This document shows positions 33,365 through 41,751 of a stretch of 46,715 nt of DNA, piece by piece. Both the position numbers and the translations under genes were made by a program. How positions within the stretch are numbered: the stretch's first letter is position 1; every line of letters begins with the position of its first letter. The notes under the pieces were generated by a model that worked only from the letters and a program-made list of their open reading frames with translations, was not told where the DNA came from and did not search any database. The stretch comes from an uncultured Clostridia bacterium (GTDB lineage: Bacteria > Bacillota > Clostridia > Christensenellales > Aristaeellaceae), in contig CAKUFG010000022.1 in the NCBI GenBank assembly GCA_934647235.1, positions 1-46,715 of the forward strand. Reading direction: 5' to 3'.

Positions 33365-36300
33365 TTAATTGATCATCGTCAGGAAGCCGGTCATCACATA
33401 GCCCTTCGTGCCGTTGTAGGATACATAGCACCATTCGGGACCGTAGGTGAGCACTTCCACATAGGCCTTCTGCGGGATCTGGGTTACCACGGTATAGGTT
33501 TTGCCCATGCCGGCGCGCATGTTCAGGCTGCCGGCCGTGGTGGTCACCTGCGCCTTCGCGCCGGAGGGAACCACCGGATCAGGATCCTCGCTGGGGCGGG
33601 TATCGCTGAAGGTGAGGTACTGGCTCATCACATAGCCGACCTTGCCGTTGTACTTGACGCGGCTCCAGGTCGCGCCCTTCTCGTACACTTCCACAACGCC
33701 GCCGTACTTGATGCTGCCAAGCAGGCCGTAGGTGGTGCCGGGGCCGGTGCGCACGTTCAGGCCCTTGCCGTTGGCAGTGGTCACCTTGCCGTAGCACTGC
33801 ACCGTATCGCTGGGCGTAGGCGGCGTGGTGGGCGCGGGGGTGGCGGTGGTATTGGCCAGGAACTTGGTCATCACGTAGCCAACCTTGCCGTCATACTTGA
33901 CGCGGCTCCAGTCGGTACCCTTGGTGATCACGCCGATCACCGCGTTCTGCGGGATCACGGCGATGCGGGTGCCGTTGGGGGTCTCGCGCAGGTTCAGGCC
34001 GCCGGTCACGGTATTGACGCGCGCATAGGAGGTTACCACTTCGGGGGCGGGGATAGGCGTTTCGGTGGGGGCGACAGAGCCGAAGGTGAGGAACTTGGTC
34101 ATCACATAGCCGGTCTTGCCGTTGTAGGATACGCGGCTCCAATCCGTGCCCTTGACGTGTACGGATACCGTAGCGCCCTGGGGGATCACCGCGATGCGGG
34201 TGCCGTTGGGGGTTTCGCGCTGGTTCAGGCCACCGGTGACGGTGGTTACGCGGGCGTAATCAACCACAGGCTCGGCGGTGGGCACGGGGGTAGGCGTGGG
34301 CAGGTCGCTGTCGCCGGTGAGCTTGAGGTACTTGGTCATCACGTAGCCGGCCTTGCCATCGTACCAGGCCTTGCACCAGGTGGAGCCGTACTCGGTCACG
34401 ATGAAGTAGGCCTTTTCGGGAATCTTGGCAATGACCGTGCCATTGATCTTATCGCGCATGTTCAGCGCGCCCTTGGCGGTGTTCACCTGGGCGGTCTTGC
34501 CGGCAGGAGCGGTAGGCGCGGGGGTGGGAGCGGCAGTCGGATCGCTGCTGATCTTCTGCACGTACTTGGTCATTACATAGCCATAGCGGCCGTTGTAATA
34601 TACCTGGCACCAGGTCGTGCCCCAATTGACCACCAGGAAGGTGCCGTTTTCGGGAATCTTATCGATGACCTTGCCGTTGGCCTTGTCGCGCACATTCAGC
34701 GCGCCCTTTTCGGTGTTCACGCGGCACCAGATGCCGTTCACCGGGCCCGGGGTGGGCGTGGGCGTAGGAGCAGGCGTGGGGGTGGGGGTGGAAATAGCGT
34801 TGCCGGTAATAGTGATGGTGCATTCAGCATACTGACCGCTATTGTCAGCAGCCTTGGCAGTAACGGTAACCGTACCGGCCTTCAGAGCCTTGACGCTGCC
34901 GTTGGTAAGGGTGATCACACCGCCGTCGGAGGAAGTCCAGCTCCAGATGATGCCCTTGTTGGTGGCGTTGGTGGGCAGGACGGAGGCGGTGATCAGGATG
35001 GTTTCCCCCGTGTTCATCGAAGCGCTCTTGGGCGCAACCGAGACGGAAGCAACCGGCGTGCCAACCACGATGGTGCAGCTGGCTGTTACAGAGGGATCGT
35101 CCTTGCTGGTAGCAGTAATGACGCAGCTGCCTTCATTAACAGCCGTCACATGGCCGTCAGCAGAAACCGCAGCAACCGCAGGATTGCTGGAAGACCAGGC
35201 GACTTCCTTGTTGGCAGCATCATCAGGGCCTACATTAGCTTTCAGCTGCTTGATAGAACCCTTGGTCAGGGTATAGCCGTTGGGCGAAATACTGATGCTG
35301 GTCACGCGCTGCTTAACGTTCACAGTGCAGGTAGCGCTCTTGCCGCTGCCGTCAGTAGCCGTAACGGTAATCTTGACCGTACCAGACTTCTTGGCAGAGA
35401 TCAGGCCGGTAGAAGAAACAGTGGCCACGGTATTATCGCTGGAACCATAGGAAACGTCCTTGATATCGGCATTCGCGGGCAGGACGCTCACGCCCAGCTG
35501 ACGGGTAGAGCCAACCCACATATCCGCAGTGGTAATATCCAGCGTGATGGATTCCACGTATACGGGCAAGCCAACCTTGACGTTGCAGGTGGTGTAAATG
35601 GCTTCATTTTCCTTGGCGCAGATAGTAATGACCGCCCAGCCTTCGTTCACGCCGGTCACTACGCCTTCATTGCTGACGGTAGCAATGGTCGCATTGCTGG
35701 TCTTAAATACCAGGCCCTTTTCATCCGCAGTCGCGGGCACAACAGAAGCGACAAGGGGCTTCACATTGCCCTTAGGAATAACAATGCTCTTCTCGCTTAC
35801 AGTAACGCCGGTAACAGGCTGCCACACCGTCACAGTAGCGGCAGCCTTTTTGCCGCTGCCATCCTTGGCCGTCACGGTAATGGTGGCCACGCCGGAAGCC
35901 TTGGCAGTTACCAGGCCGTTCTCAGAGACAGCAGCCACATTGGGATTGGAGGATTCATAGCTTACGCTGCGTTTGTCTGCATTGGAAGGCAGAACGCTTA
36001 CATTCAGCTGGCAGGTAGCGCCAACCTTCAGCTTCGTTTCTTCAGGCGTTACAGAAACGGAAGCAACCAGAACCGGCTTGCCAACCTTTACCTTGCAGAA
36101 GTCATAAATCGTATTGTTATCATCGGAAGTAACGGTAATAACAGCGTTGCCGTTCTTTACGGCGGTAATGTAACCGGTATTGCTGACCGTCGCTACGCTG
36201 TCATCGCTGCTCTTGAAAATCAGCTTCTGATTGGTAGCGTTGCTAGGCTCCACCGTCCAGGTCAGCTGCTGCGAACCGCCAACATCCAAAGTAACTTCGG

Positions 36301-37306
36301 GGGGAGATACTTTCACGCCCGTTACAGGCACGTTGCTAACCTCGCCAACCGTTACCGTACAGGAAGCCGACTTGTTCGTGCCATCGGTAGAAGTAGCGGT
36401 AATGACAGTCGTGCCAGCGGCTACCGCAGTCACAACGCCATTGTCGTTAACCGTCGCAACGCTGGTTTTGCTGGATTCGTACTTCAGCTGCTGCGTCGCC
36501 TTTTCAGGCAGAACAGTGGCCTTCAGCGAATCAGTAGAGCCGACCGTCATTTTCAGTTCACTCTTATCGAGCGAAACGCTTTCGACCTTCGGAAGCACCT
36601 TTACAGTCGCGCTGCCGGTGACATTGCTGCCGTCCGTCGCCTTGGCAGTAATCGTTACCTGATCCTGCGCAGACTCGAACTTTACAGTCGCCTGTTTGCC
36701 GCTCGCCGTCAGCGTAGCCGCCGTCGCGGGAGAGTAAGACCACTCGACCGACTGATTGGCATTCTCAGGCGAAACGGCCGCAGTGAACGTAAGCGTATCG
36801 CCAACCGTAAGCGTCCTGTTGGAGGGAGTTACGGTAATTACGTTTACTTTCTGAACGACCTCTACCTGGATCGTTTTCGAATACGTACCGGCCGTAACGG
36901 TAATAACAGACTTACCGACCGACTCTGCCTTGACGGTACCGCCGCTGATCGACACAACCGTATTGCTGGCAGTGGCAGTCCAGTCGGGAAGCTTCGCGGT
37001 ATCCGGCACAGGCTTTACAGTAATCGTAGTAGTCCCGCCAACTTCAAGCGTCATAGAGGCAACGGAGACAGCGATATCTGTCAGCGCCACTTCGCTAGGA
37101 TCGGGATCCGGTTTCGTCTCCCCGCCCTCATCGGTGGGATCGGTCTCTCCGCCGGGCTTATCCTCGCCCGAGGTATCGGACTGCGTCTGCACGGTCGGGG
37201 CGGCGTTGGAATCGCCCGCTTCCGCCAGGCCGGCCAGGCAGGGGGTCAGCGCCAGCGCCAGGGCCAGCAGCAGTGAGAACAAACGGGAAAGTTTCAACTG
37301 TTTCAT
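33365..37306 (-). CDS. Secreted surface protein with nine Big_2 and six SH3 domains
   Basis: 1313-residue exported protein from the ATG at 37306 (GGAG close upstream; an in-frame ATG 81 nt earlier lies at the promoter). Signal peptide MKQLKLSRLFSLLLALALAL..AGLAEA. Then an acidic Pro/Asp/Glu-rich linker. Residues about 65-840 hold nine bacterial Ig-like (Big_2) domains with the repeated pattern TL.VG....L.A.V.P..A......W.SS...VATVS..G.VTA...G...ITVT. A TP-rich hinge follows (about 845). Six SH3_3-type domains (G-LN-R......G..I..IP.....V....G..W..V.YNGK.GYVMTKYL) run to the C-terminus and probably bind the cell wall. The end of domain 6 is the end of the protein. Likely adhesin or wall-associated scaffold; ligand unknown. 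Confidence 0.9.
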   Translation of the reverse strand: MKQLKLSRLFSLLLALALALTPCLAGLAEAGDSNAAPTVQTQSDTSGEDKPGGETDPTDEGGETKPDPDPSEVALTDIAVSVASMTLEVGGTTTITVKPVPDTAKLPDWTATASNTVVSISGGTVKAESVGKSVITVTAGTYSKTIQVEVVQKVNVITVTPSNRTLTVGDTLTFTAAVSPENANQSVEWSYSPATAATLTASGKQATVKFESAQDQVTITAKATDGSNVTGSATVKVLPKVESVSLDKSELKMTVGSTDSLKATVLPEKATQQLKYESSKTSVATVNDNGVVTAVAAGTTVITATSTDGTNKSASCTVTVGEVSNVPVTGVKVSPPEVTLDVGGSQQLTWTVEPSNATNQKLIFKSSDDSVATVSNTGYITAVKNGNAVITVTSDDNNTIYDFCKVKVGKPVLVASVSVTPEETKLKVGATCQLNVSVLPSNADKRSVSYESSNPNVAAVSENGLVTAKASGVATITVTAKDGSGKKAAATVTVWQPVTGVTVSEKSIVIPKGNVKPLVASVVPATADEKGLVFKTSNATIATVSNEGVVTGVNEGWAVITICAKENEAIYTTCNVKVGLPVYVESITLDITTADMWVGSTRQLGVSVLPANADIKDVSYGSSDNTVATVSSTGLISAKKSGTVKITVTATDGSGKSATCTVNVKQRVTSISISPNGYTLTKGSIKQLKANVGPDDAANKEVAWSSSNPAVAAVSADGHVTAVNEGSCVITATSKDDPSVTASCTIVVGTPVASVSVAPKSASMNTGETILITASVLPTNATNKGIIWSWTSSDGGVITLTNGSVKALKAGTVTVTAKAADNSGQYAECTITITGNAISTPTPTPAPTPTPTPGPVNGIWCRVNTEKGALNVRDKANGKVIDKIPENGTFLVVNWGTTWCQVYYNGRYGYVMTKYVQKISSDPTAAPTPAPTAPAGKTAQVNTAKGALNMRDKINGTVIAKIPEKAYFIVTEYGSTWCKAWYDGKAGYVMTKYLKLTGDSDLPTPTPVPTAEPVVDYARVTTVTGGLNQRETPNGTRIAVIPQGATVSVHVKGTDWSRVSYNGKTGYVMTKFLTFGSVAPTETPIPAPEVVTSYARVNTVTGGLNLRETPNGTRIAVIPQNAVIGVITKGTDWSRVKYDGKVGYVMTKFLANTTATPAPTTPPTPSDTVQCYGKVTTANGKGLNVRTGPGTTYGLLGSIKYGGVVEVYEKGATWSRVKYNGKVGYVMSQYLTFSDTRPSEDPDPVVPSGAKAQVTTTAGSLNMRAGMGKTYTVVTQIPQKAYVEVLTYGPEWCYVSYNGTKGYVMTGFLTMIN

Positions 37307-37369
37307 AGCTCCATCCTTCTTATTTTTTGTATTGGGTTTCCGCAAATGCGGAGAAAAGGCTACGGTTTT

Positions 37370-37375
37370 ATTATA
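37370..37375 (-). promoter_or_regulatory. -10 box of the Big_2/SH3 gene
   Basis: Minus-strand TATAAT with a weak TTGCAT 18 bp upstream. A TCCGC/GCGGA hairpin lies in the leader. Confidence 0.5.
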
Positions 37376-37512
37376 CGGCATCTGCAATTACAAATGCAAC
37401 CAACGCGCGTGAACATTATGGAACGAATATGCTACAATTCGATGAAATAAGCCCGCAATTGTAACAACTTCAGCCTCCTTTCCACCAAAAAAAGCGTTCC
37501 TTATATTAGACG

Positions 37513-37528
37513 AATCACGCGCGTGATT
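37513..37528. promoter_or_regulatory. 16-bp perfect palindrome
   Basis: AATCACGCGCGTGATT, between the fucosidase 3' end and the Big_2/SH3 promoter. The core ACGCGCGTGA recurs at 37403-37412, upstream of the -10. Possible regulator binding site. Confidence 0.4.
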
Positions 37529-37551
37529 TTATCCCGTAAAAGTGAAATTTT

Positions 37552-38850
37552 TTACTTTTTTGCCTTTACGGCGATCACCGTGTCGTCCGCATCGGGCAGC
37601 ACGGGGTCGGGGCCCAGGCTGACAAAGGCGAAGTCCGGGTAGTTGCCGGTGATCCAGTTGGCGCGGGTATCCAGCTCCTCCCCCGTGGCCAGCAGGCGCG
37701 CGGAAACCTGCTGCCCCGGCGTTTTATGCAGGGGCAAATAGCCGATGGGCGCGTCGATGACATGATAGTACAGCGTATCGTCCCGGGCGGTGACATAGCC
37801 GAAATCCGGCTTGGGCACATCGGCCCGACCGCAGCCATAGATGCTGTCGCCATTCTTTTCCATCCATGCGCCGATGCGCGCCAGGATCTGCTGCGATTGC
37901 GGCGGGATGCATCCGCGCGCGTCGGGGCCGACATTAAGCAGCAGGTTCCCGCCCTTGCTTACGCACTCCGCCAATTTACGGATCAGCATGCCCGCGGGCT
38001 TGAAATAATGATCCTGTCCGCAATAGCCCCAATGGTTATTCATGGTGACGCAACTTTCCCACAGCACCTCGCGCCCCTGCGCATCGCGGATGCCCTGGGG
38101 CGGGATGATCTGCTCCGGGCTGACGAAATCGCCGCAGAAATCGCTGGGCTGATCGGTGACCAGGCTGCCGAAGCCCTCGCCGCTGACCTCCAGGCGGTTA
38201 TCCAGCAGGGCCTGGGGCTGAAGCGCGCGCACCATGCGCGCCAGCTCGCCCGCGCGCCAGGCCTCGCCGCGCAGATCGCCATAGGAAAAATCAAACCAGA
38301 ACAGGTCGATCTGGCCATAATTTTCGCACAGCTCGCGCACCTGGGCATGCATATAATCCAGATAGCGGTTGAAATCGCGCCCGGCGTTATCCTGGCTGGG
38401 GTCGTCGCGCATGGGGTGGTGCTGATCGCCATAGTGGGGATAATCGGGATGATGCCAATCCAGCAGCGAATAATACAGGCCGACCTTGAGGCCCTCGGCG
38501 CGGAAGGCGTCCACAAACTCGCGCACGGCGTCCCGGCCGAAGGGGGTGTTGGTGGATTTGAAATCGGTATACCGGCTATCGAACAGGCAGAAGCCGTCAT
38601 GGTGCTTGGCGGTGAGGACGGCGTATTTCATGCCGGCCCTGCGCGCCATGGCCGCCCAGGCGCGGGGATTGAAATCCGGCGCGGAAAACTCCCGAAAATA
38701 GGGCAGGTAGTCGGCCTCGGGCATACGCTCGGTGGAGCGCACCCACTCCCCGCGCGCGGGGATGGCATACAGCCCCCAATGGATAAACATGCCGAACCGC
38801 GCCTGGCGGTACCACGCCGTGCGCTGCTCATGGGCTGTGCGGTCAAACAT
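37552..38850 (-). CDS. Alpha-L-fucosidase, GH29
   Basis: 432-residue retaining fucosidase without signal peptide. GH29 hallmarks: WYRQARFGMFIHWGLYAIPARGEW, AKYAVLTAKHHDGFCLFDS-type strand at about 74-92, GLYYSLLDWHHPDYP, and IDLFWFDFSY with nucleophile D187. The C-terminal beta-sandwich is present (GNLLLNVGPDARG). The ATG at 38850 has AAAGGAG 8 nt upstream. Single gene with its own palindrome-containing promoter. It could remove fucose from xyloglucan, plant N-glycan or host glycan fragments. Confidence 0.93.
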   Translation of the reverse strand: MFDRTAHEQRTAWYRQARFGMFIHWGLYAIPARGEWVRSTERMPEADYLPYFREFSAPDFNPRAWAAMARRAGMKYAVLTAKHHDGFCLFDSRYTDFKSTNTPFGRDAVREFVDAFRAEGLKVGLYYSLLDWHHPDYPHYGDQHHPMRDDPSQDNAGRDFNRYLDYMHAQVRELCENYGQIDLFWFDFSYGDLRGEAWRAGELARMVRALQPQALLDNRLEVSGEGFGSLVTDQPSDFCGDFVSPEQIIPPQGIRDAQGREVLWESCVTMNNHWGYCGQDHYFKPAGMLIRKLAECVSKGGNLLLNVGPDARGCIPPQSQQILARIGAWMEKNGDSIYGCGRADVPKPDFGYVTARDDTLYYHVIDAPIGYLPLHKTPGQQVSARLLATGEELDTRANWITGNYPDFAFVSLGPDPVLPDADDTVIAVKAKK

Positions 38851-38883
38851 GCGGATCACTCCTTTCGTTTTAATGTGTTGGCA

Positions 38884-38912
38884 ATTATGACAAAGTTTAA
38901 CACTTTTGTAAC
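38884..38912 (-). promoter_or_regulatory. Fucosidase promoter with palindrome in the spacer
   Basis: Minus-strand GTTACA (38907-38912), 17 bp, CATAAT (38884-38889). The near-perfect inverted repeat ACAAAGT (38890-38896) / ACTTTTGT (38902-38909) fills the spacer and part of the -35, a position suited to a repressor. Confidence 0.5.
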
Positions 38913-39185
38913 ATGTATAGCATAACCGATATCGCGCGGATTGTCAATATCCGCCAGCGGAAGTTTTACAATAAAATGGGGAAGGAGCGAGGAAACGAAG
39001 GGGACGTTACTTTCTTGAGTCATAGCGCCGCCGCAGGCGGCTGAGGGCGCGCAATTTTGCAAATTGCCGCCCGAAACCCGCGCTTGCCGTAAGGCAGCAG
39101 CGCGGGGCGTACAAGGAAAGTAACAAAGAACCTGTGTTGTGGACGGGAAAGCTGCTGGAATAAAACAGGGAGTGGCCCTGGCCGC

Positions 39186-39312
39186 CCCCGTGGCAGGTGA
39201 AAGCCTGAACCGCCCGGATGAAAGCACGCTTTCCTCCGTTCGCTTCCTGCTTTCCCCCCTTGGTCTGGCTTCGCCAGCCCTGCGTCCAGCTGCGCTGTCC
39301 GCTGCCACGGGG
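39186..39312 (-). repeat. Family-C element, copy 3
   Basis: 127 bp, inverted relative to copies 1, 2 and 4. Termini CCCCGTGGCA/TGCCACGGGG and the conserved GGCTGGCGAAGCCAGACCA core on the minus strand; inner module unique. Confidence 0.85.
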
Positions 39313-39595
39313 GCGCGATGGTTGGATGCGAAAACCAGACGCAACAGTTATCGATTGTTGGAGAGAACGGCCGCCAAAAGCCTTCTCCTTGAGGAGAAGG
39401 TGGCGAATGCTGTGAGCCGGATGAGGTGTAGGCTGCGCAGCAGCCGTTATCATGGTCATTAAAAGATAACGCCGCTGCGGCGGCTACACCTCACCACCGC
39501 CTACGGCGGAGCCTCTCCTCAAGGAGAAGCATTTGGGTGAGTGCACTCTCCAACTATTATCAATCACCGCGCAGGGGTTCCGCATCCAACCATGC

Positions 39596-39715
39596 CCCCG
39601 TGGCACGCCGATGCAATCGGCGCAGGGCTGGCGAAGCCAGACCAGAGGGGAAATATTCAAGGGGACGGATGGCGCTTGCGCCGATCCGGACACGCGAATT
39701 TTCCCTGCCACGGGG
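39596..39715 (+). repeat. Family-C element, copy 4
   Basis: 120 bp with CCCCGTGGCA termini. Outer module like copy 1; inner hairpin GGACGGATGGCGCTTGCGCC like copy 5. Confidence 0.85.
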
Positions 39716-39989
39716 GCGATGCGGCAGGTGGGCGGCAGTGCCGCCTGCCAGTTTTATCAGCATGCCTTTTACGTCGCACACAGGTTCTTTGTTACTTTCC
39801 TTGTACGCCCCGCGCTGCTGCCTTACGGCAAGCGCGGGTTTCGGGCGGCAATTTGCAAAATTGCGCGCCCTCAGCCGCCTGCGGCGACGCTATGACTCAA
39901 GAAAGTAACGTTCCCCTCGTCTCCCCTCCTCTCCGCTTTCACCTTCCCGCGCCCCGCATCATACCTAATGAACAAGAGGGGGTGCGCGC

Positions 39990-40811
39990 ATGGCGTTATG
40001 GATTGCCGATGAGGGCGCGGGGCTGATTCGCAGCGGCGCGGATGGGGAACGGCGGCTTTGCGCCCAGCCGTTATCCCTGTGCGCGTGCGGGAATACGCTG
40101 GTATGCGCGCAGGCGCAGCAGGCGGCGGTCTATGCCGCCGATACGGGCGCGGCGCTGGGGCGGTATCCGCTGCCGCCGGGGACGCGGCGCATGTGCGCGC
40201 TGCCGGGCGCGCTGTATTGCCTGAGCAGCGATGCGGACAGCATCAGCCTGCTATGCCCGCGCACGGGACGGCTGCTGCTGTGCGCCCAGGCAGGATGCTA
40301 TCCGCGTGATCTGGCGCTAAGCCCCTGCCGGCGCATGCTGGCTGTGGCGGGCGGCGCGGCGGGCGCGGTGCTGGTATATCGCGCGCGGGAGCTGACGCTG
40401 ATACGCAGCCTGCCCCTGCCCGGCGTGGTCAGCGCGGCGGCCTTTGCCGGGGCCGAGCTGATCGCCCTGTGCGCGGTGGACGAGGGGCGGCTGCAATCGC
40501 GGCTGTTTCGCATTTCCATCCACGGGGTGGTCAGCGTCCTGGGCTGCTGGGAAGGGCTGCCGGGCGCGCTGCTGATTCACCCCGACGGCATGATCGTGTG
40601 CGGCGTCTTGGGGAAACTGCTGCTGCTGCGCCCCGACGGCCGCGTGGCGCGCTGCCTGCCCTGCGGGCTGCCCGCGTGCCTGCGCCCCTGCCCCGGCGGG
40701 CTGCTGTGCGCCGACGCGCTGGACGGCTGCGTCACCCGCGTGACCGCCGCGCTGACGAACGCGCAGTGCGTGTATCGCGGCGATTCGCCGCTGGACGCGA
40801 TGGTGCTGTAA
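39990..40811 (+). CDS. Uncharacterised Cys/Leu-rich protein, possibly a beta-propeller
   Basis: 273-residue protein without signal peptide or membrane helix. Repeated short strands with turns (TLVCAQAQQAAVYAADTGAALGRYPLP, SISLLCPRTGRLLLCAQAG, AGAVLVYRARELTLIRSLPLP, KLLLLRPDGRVARCLP) look like blades of a WD40/YVTN-like propeller. It has about 20 cysteines and very high GC. A GAGGGGG site lies 7 nt before ATG. No partner gene; it lies alone after the inverted-repeat block. Function not recognised. Confidence 0.6.
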   Translation: MALWIADEGAGLIRSGADGERRLCAQPLSLCACGNTLVCAQAQQAAVYAADTGAALGRYPLPPGTRRMCALPGALYCLSSDADSISLLCPRTGRLLLCAQAGCYPRDLALSPCRRMLAVAGGAAGAVLVYRARELTLIRSLPLPGVVSAAAFAGAELIALCAVDEGRLQSRLFRISIHGVVSVLGCWEGLPGALLIHPDGMIVCGVLGKLLLLRPDGRVARCLPCGLPACLRPCPGGLLCADALDGCVTRVTAALTNAQCVYRGDSPLDAMVL

Positions 40812-40896
40812 AAAGCAGTCGGGCAATTGAATACATAAAGACGGGGCCTCCGAAAAGACTCCGCCAAGTACATTGAATATGAGCAATTCTTGCGCA

Positions 40897-41628
40897 TCAA
40901 CGATTGATTCTCGGCTCGCAGACAAATTCAAATTGGTGCTGGCATTTGTCAAGCGCAGATATATCTTTCAGCGTGCGCGAACGGTATATGTCAAGCCGTT
41001 TCAGCGCAGGCAGCTGCTCAATTCCATCCAATGTATCAATACGCGGCTGAATCAGGTCAAGCAGCTCAAGGTTTTTCAGATGAACCAGATCTGTGAGATT
41101 TCTGCACTTTGGCGTATAGTTCCAAATGCGTACTTCCCGCAAGGTGGAAAGCTGTTCAAAGCCAATGACATTGCGGCCAGGCTTTTGAATAAACAAAGTG
41201 CGCAAACGCTGCAAGCTACTTAGATCTACCTTGTTTTTCCCCAATGTATTGTCAATTGACAAACTGCGCAGCAATGAAAGCTCCTTAATTATCTCACTAT
41301 GCACAATATTGCCGCAAAGACACAGGTAGTCTAACTGAGGACATTCCCGAAGCGGCGAAATATCTGTATCATAGTTGGGTTCTTCATCAAAGTCTTTTCT
41401 TTGGGCCGCTTCTGCAAGAGCTTTTTCCCAATACTCTTTATCACAGTAAAGTCTTGGATTACCTAAAGAAATATCAAGGCGCATAATCCCGTTTTTCATG
41501 ATGTAAGGGATTTCAGAAGCGAGGGCATACCTTGATACAACAAGCACCTCGGTTCCCTGAAAATATTCATCCCGGCTCATAATTGGTGCATATACATGAT
41601 CATCTTTTATATACATACCCATATCCAT
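40897..41628 (-). CDS. Leucine-rich-repeat-like protein
   Basis: 243 residues from the ATG with GAGGA 8 nt upstream; the reading frame is open further upstream without support. The second half has LRR-like units of 22-24 residues: CPQLDYLCLCGNI, LSLLRSLSIDNT, LQRLRTLFIQKP, LSTLREVRIWNY, LKNLELLDLIQP, LPALKRLDIYRS. No signal peptide, so probably an intracellular protein-binding module. The base composition is clearly more AT-rich than both neighbours, and it has no obvious operon partner, which suggests acquisition by transfer. Confidence 0.65.
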   Translation of the reverse strand: MDMGMYIKDDHVYAPIMSRDEYFQGTEVLVVSRYALASEIPYIMKNGIMRLDISLGNPRLYCDKEYWEKALAEAAQRKDFDEEPNYDTDISPLRECPQLDYLCLCGNIVHSEIIKELSLLRSLSIDNTLGKNKVDLSSLQRLRTLFIQKPGRNVIGFEQLSTLREVRIWNYTPKCRNLTDLVHLKNLELLDLIQPRIDTLDGIEQLPALKRLDIYRSRTLKDISALDKCQHQFEFVCEPRINR

Positions 41629-41683
41629 AATAACAATCCTCGCTTCTCTTACTTTCCGCTTTTCATCCCCCGCCTGTAAAGCA

Positions 41684-41709
41684 GCGCGCCCCGGAAATCC
41701 AGGGCGCGC
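41684..41709 (-). terminator. Probable terminator of the hydrogenase-like operon
   Basis: GCGCGCCC (41684-41691) pairs with GGGCGCGC (41702-41709). The minus strand continues TGCTTTAC, a weak T tract. Confidence 0.45.
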
Positions 41710-41751
41710 CTTGGGCACTGGTTCTGCATGCCTCTGCCCGTAAAGCGGTTT

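Larger units (their letters stand above)
38985..39945. repeat. Nested inverted-repeat block
   Basis: Outer arms 39004-39137 and 39778-39911 are 134-bp inverted repeats with one mismatch. Inside lie two family-C elements in opposite orientation (39186-39312, 39596-39715) and a family-A element near the centre (about 39376-39535). No coding region is supported in this 1.1-kb gap. Confidence 0.92.

Noticed and set aside
33299..37276. 1325-codon plus-strand frame opposite the Big_2/SH3 gene
   Set aside because: Mirror frame of a repetitive gene; lacks a ribosome site and any recognisable domain.
39139..39462. Open frames within the nested inverted-repeat block
   Set aside because: They run through palindromic elements and recur in other copies in different frames.
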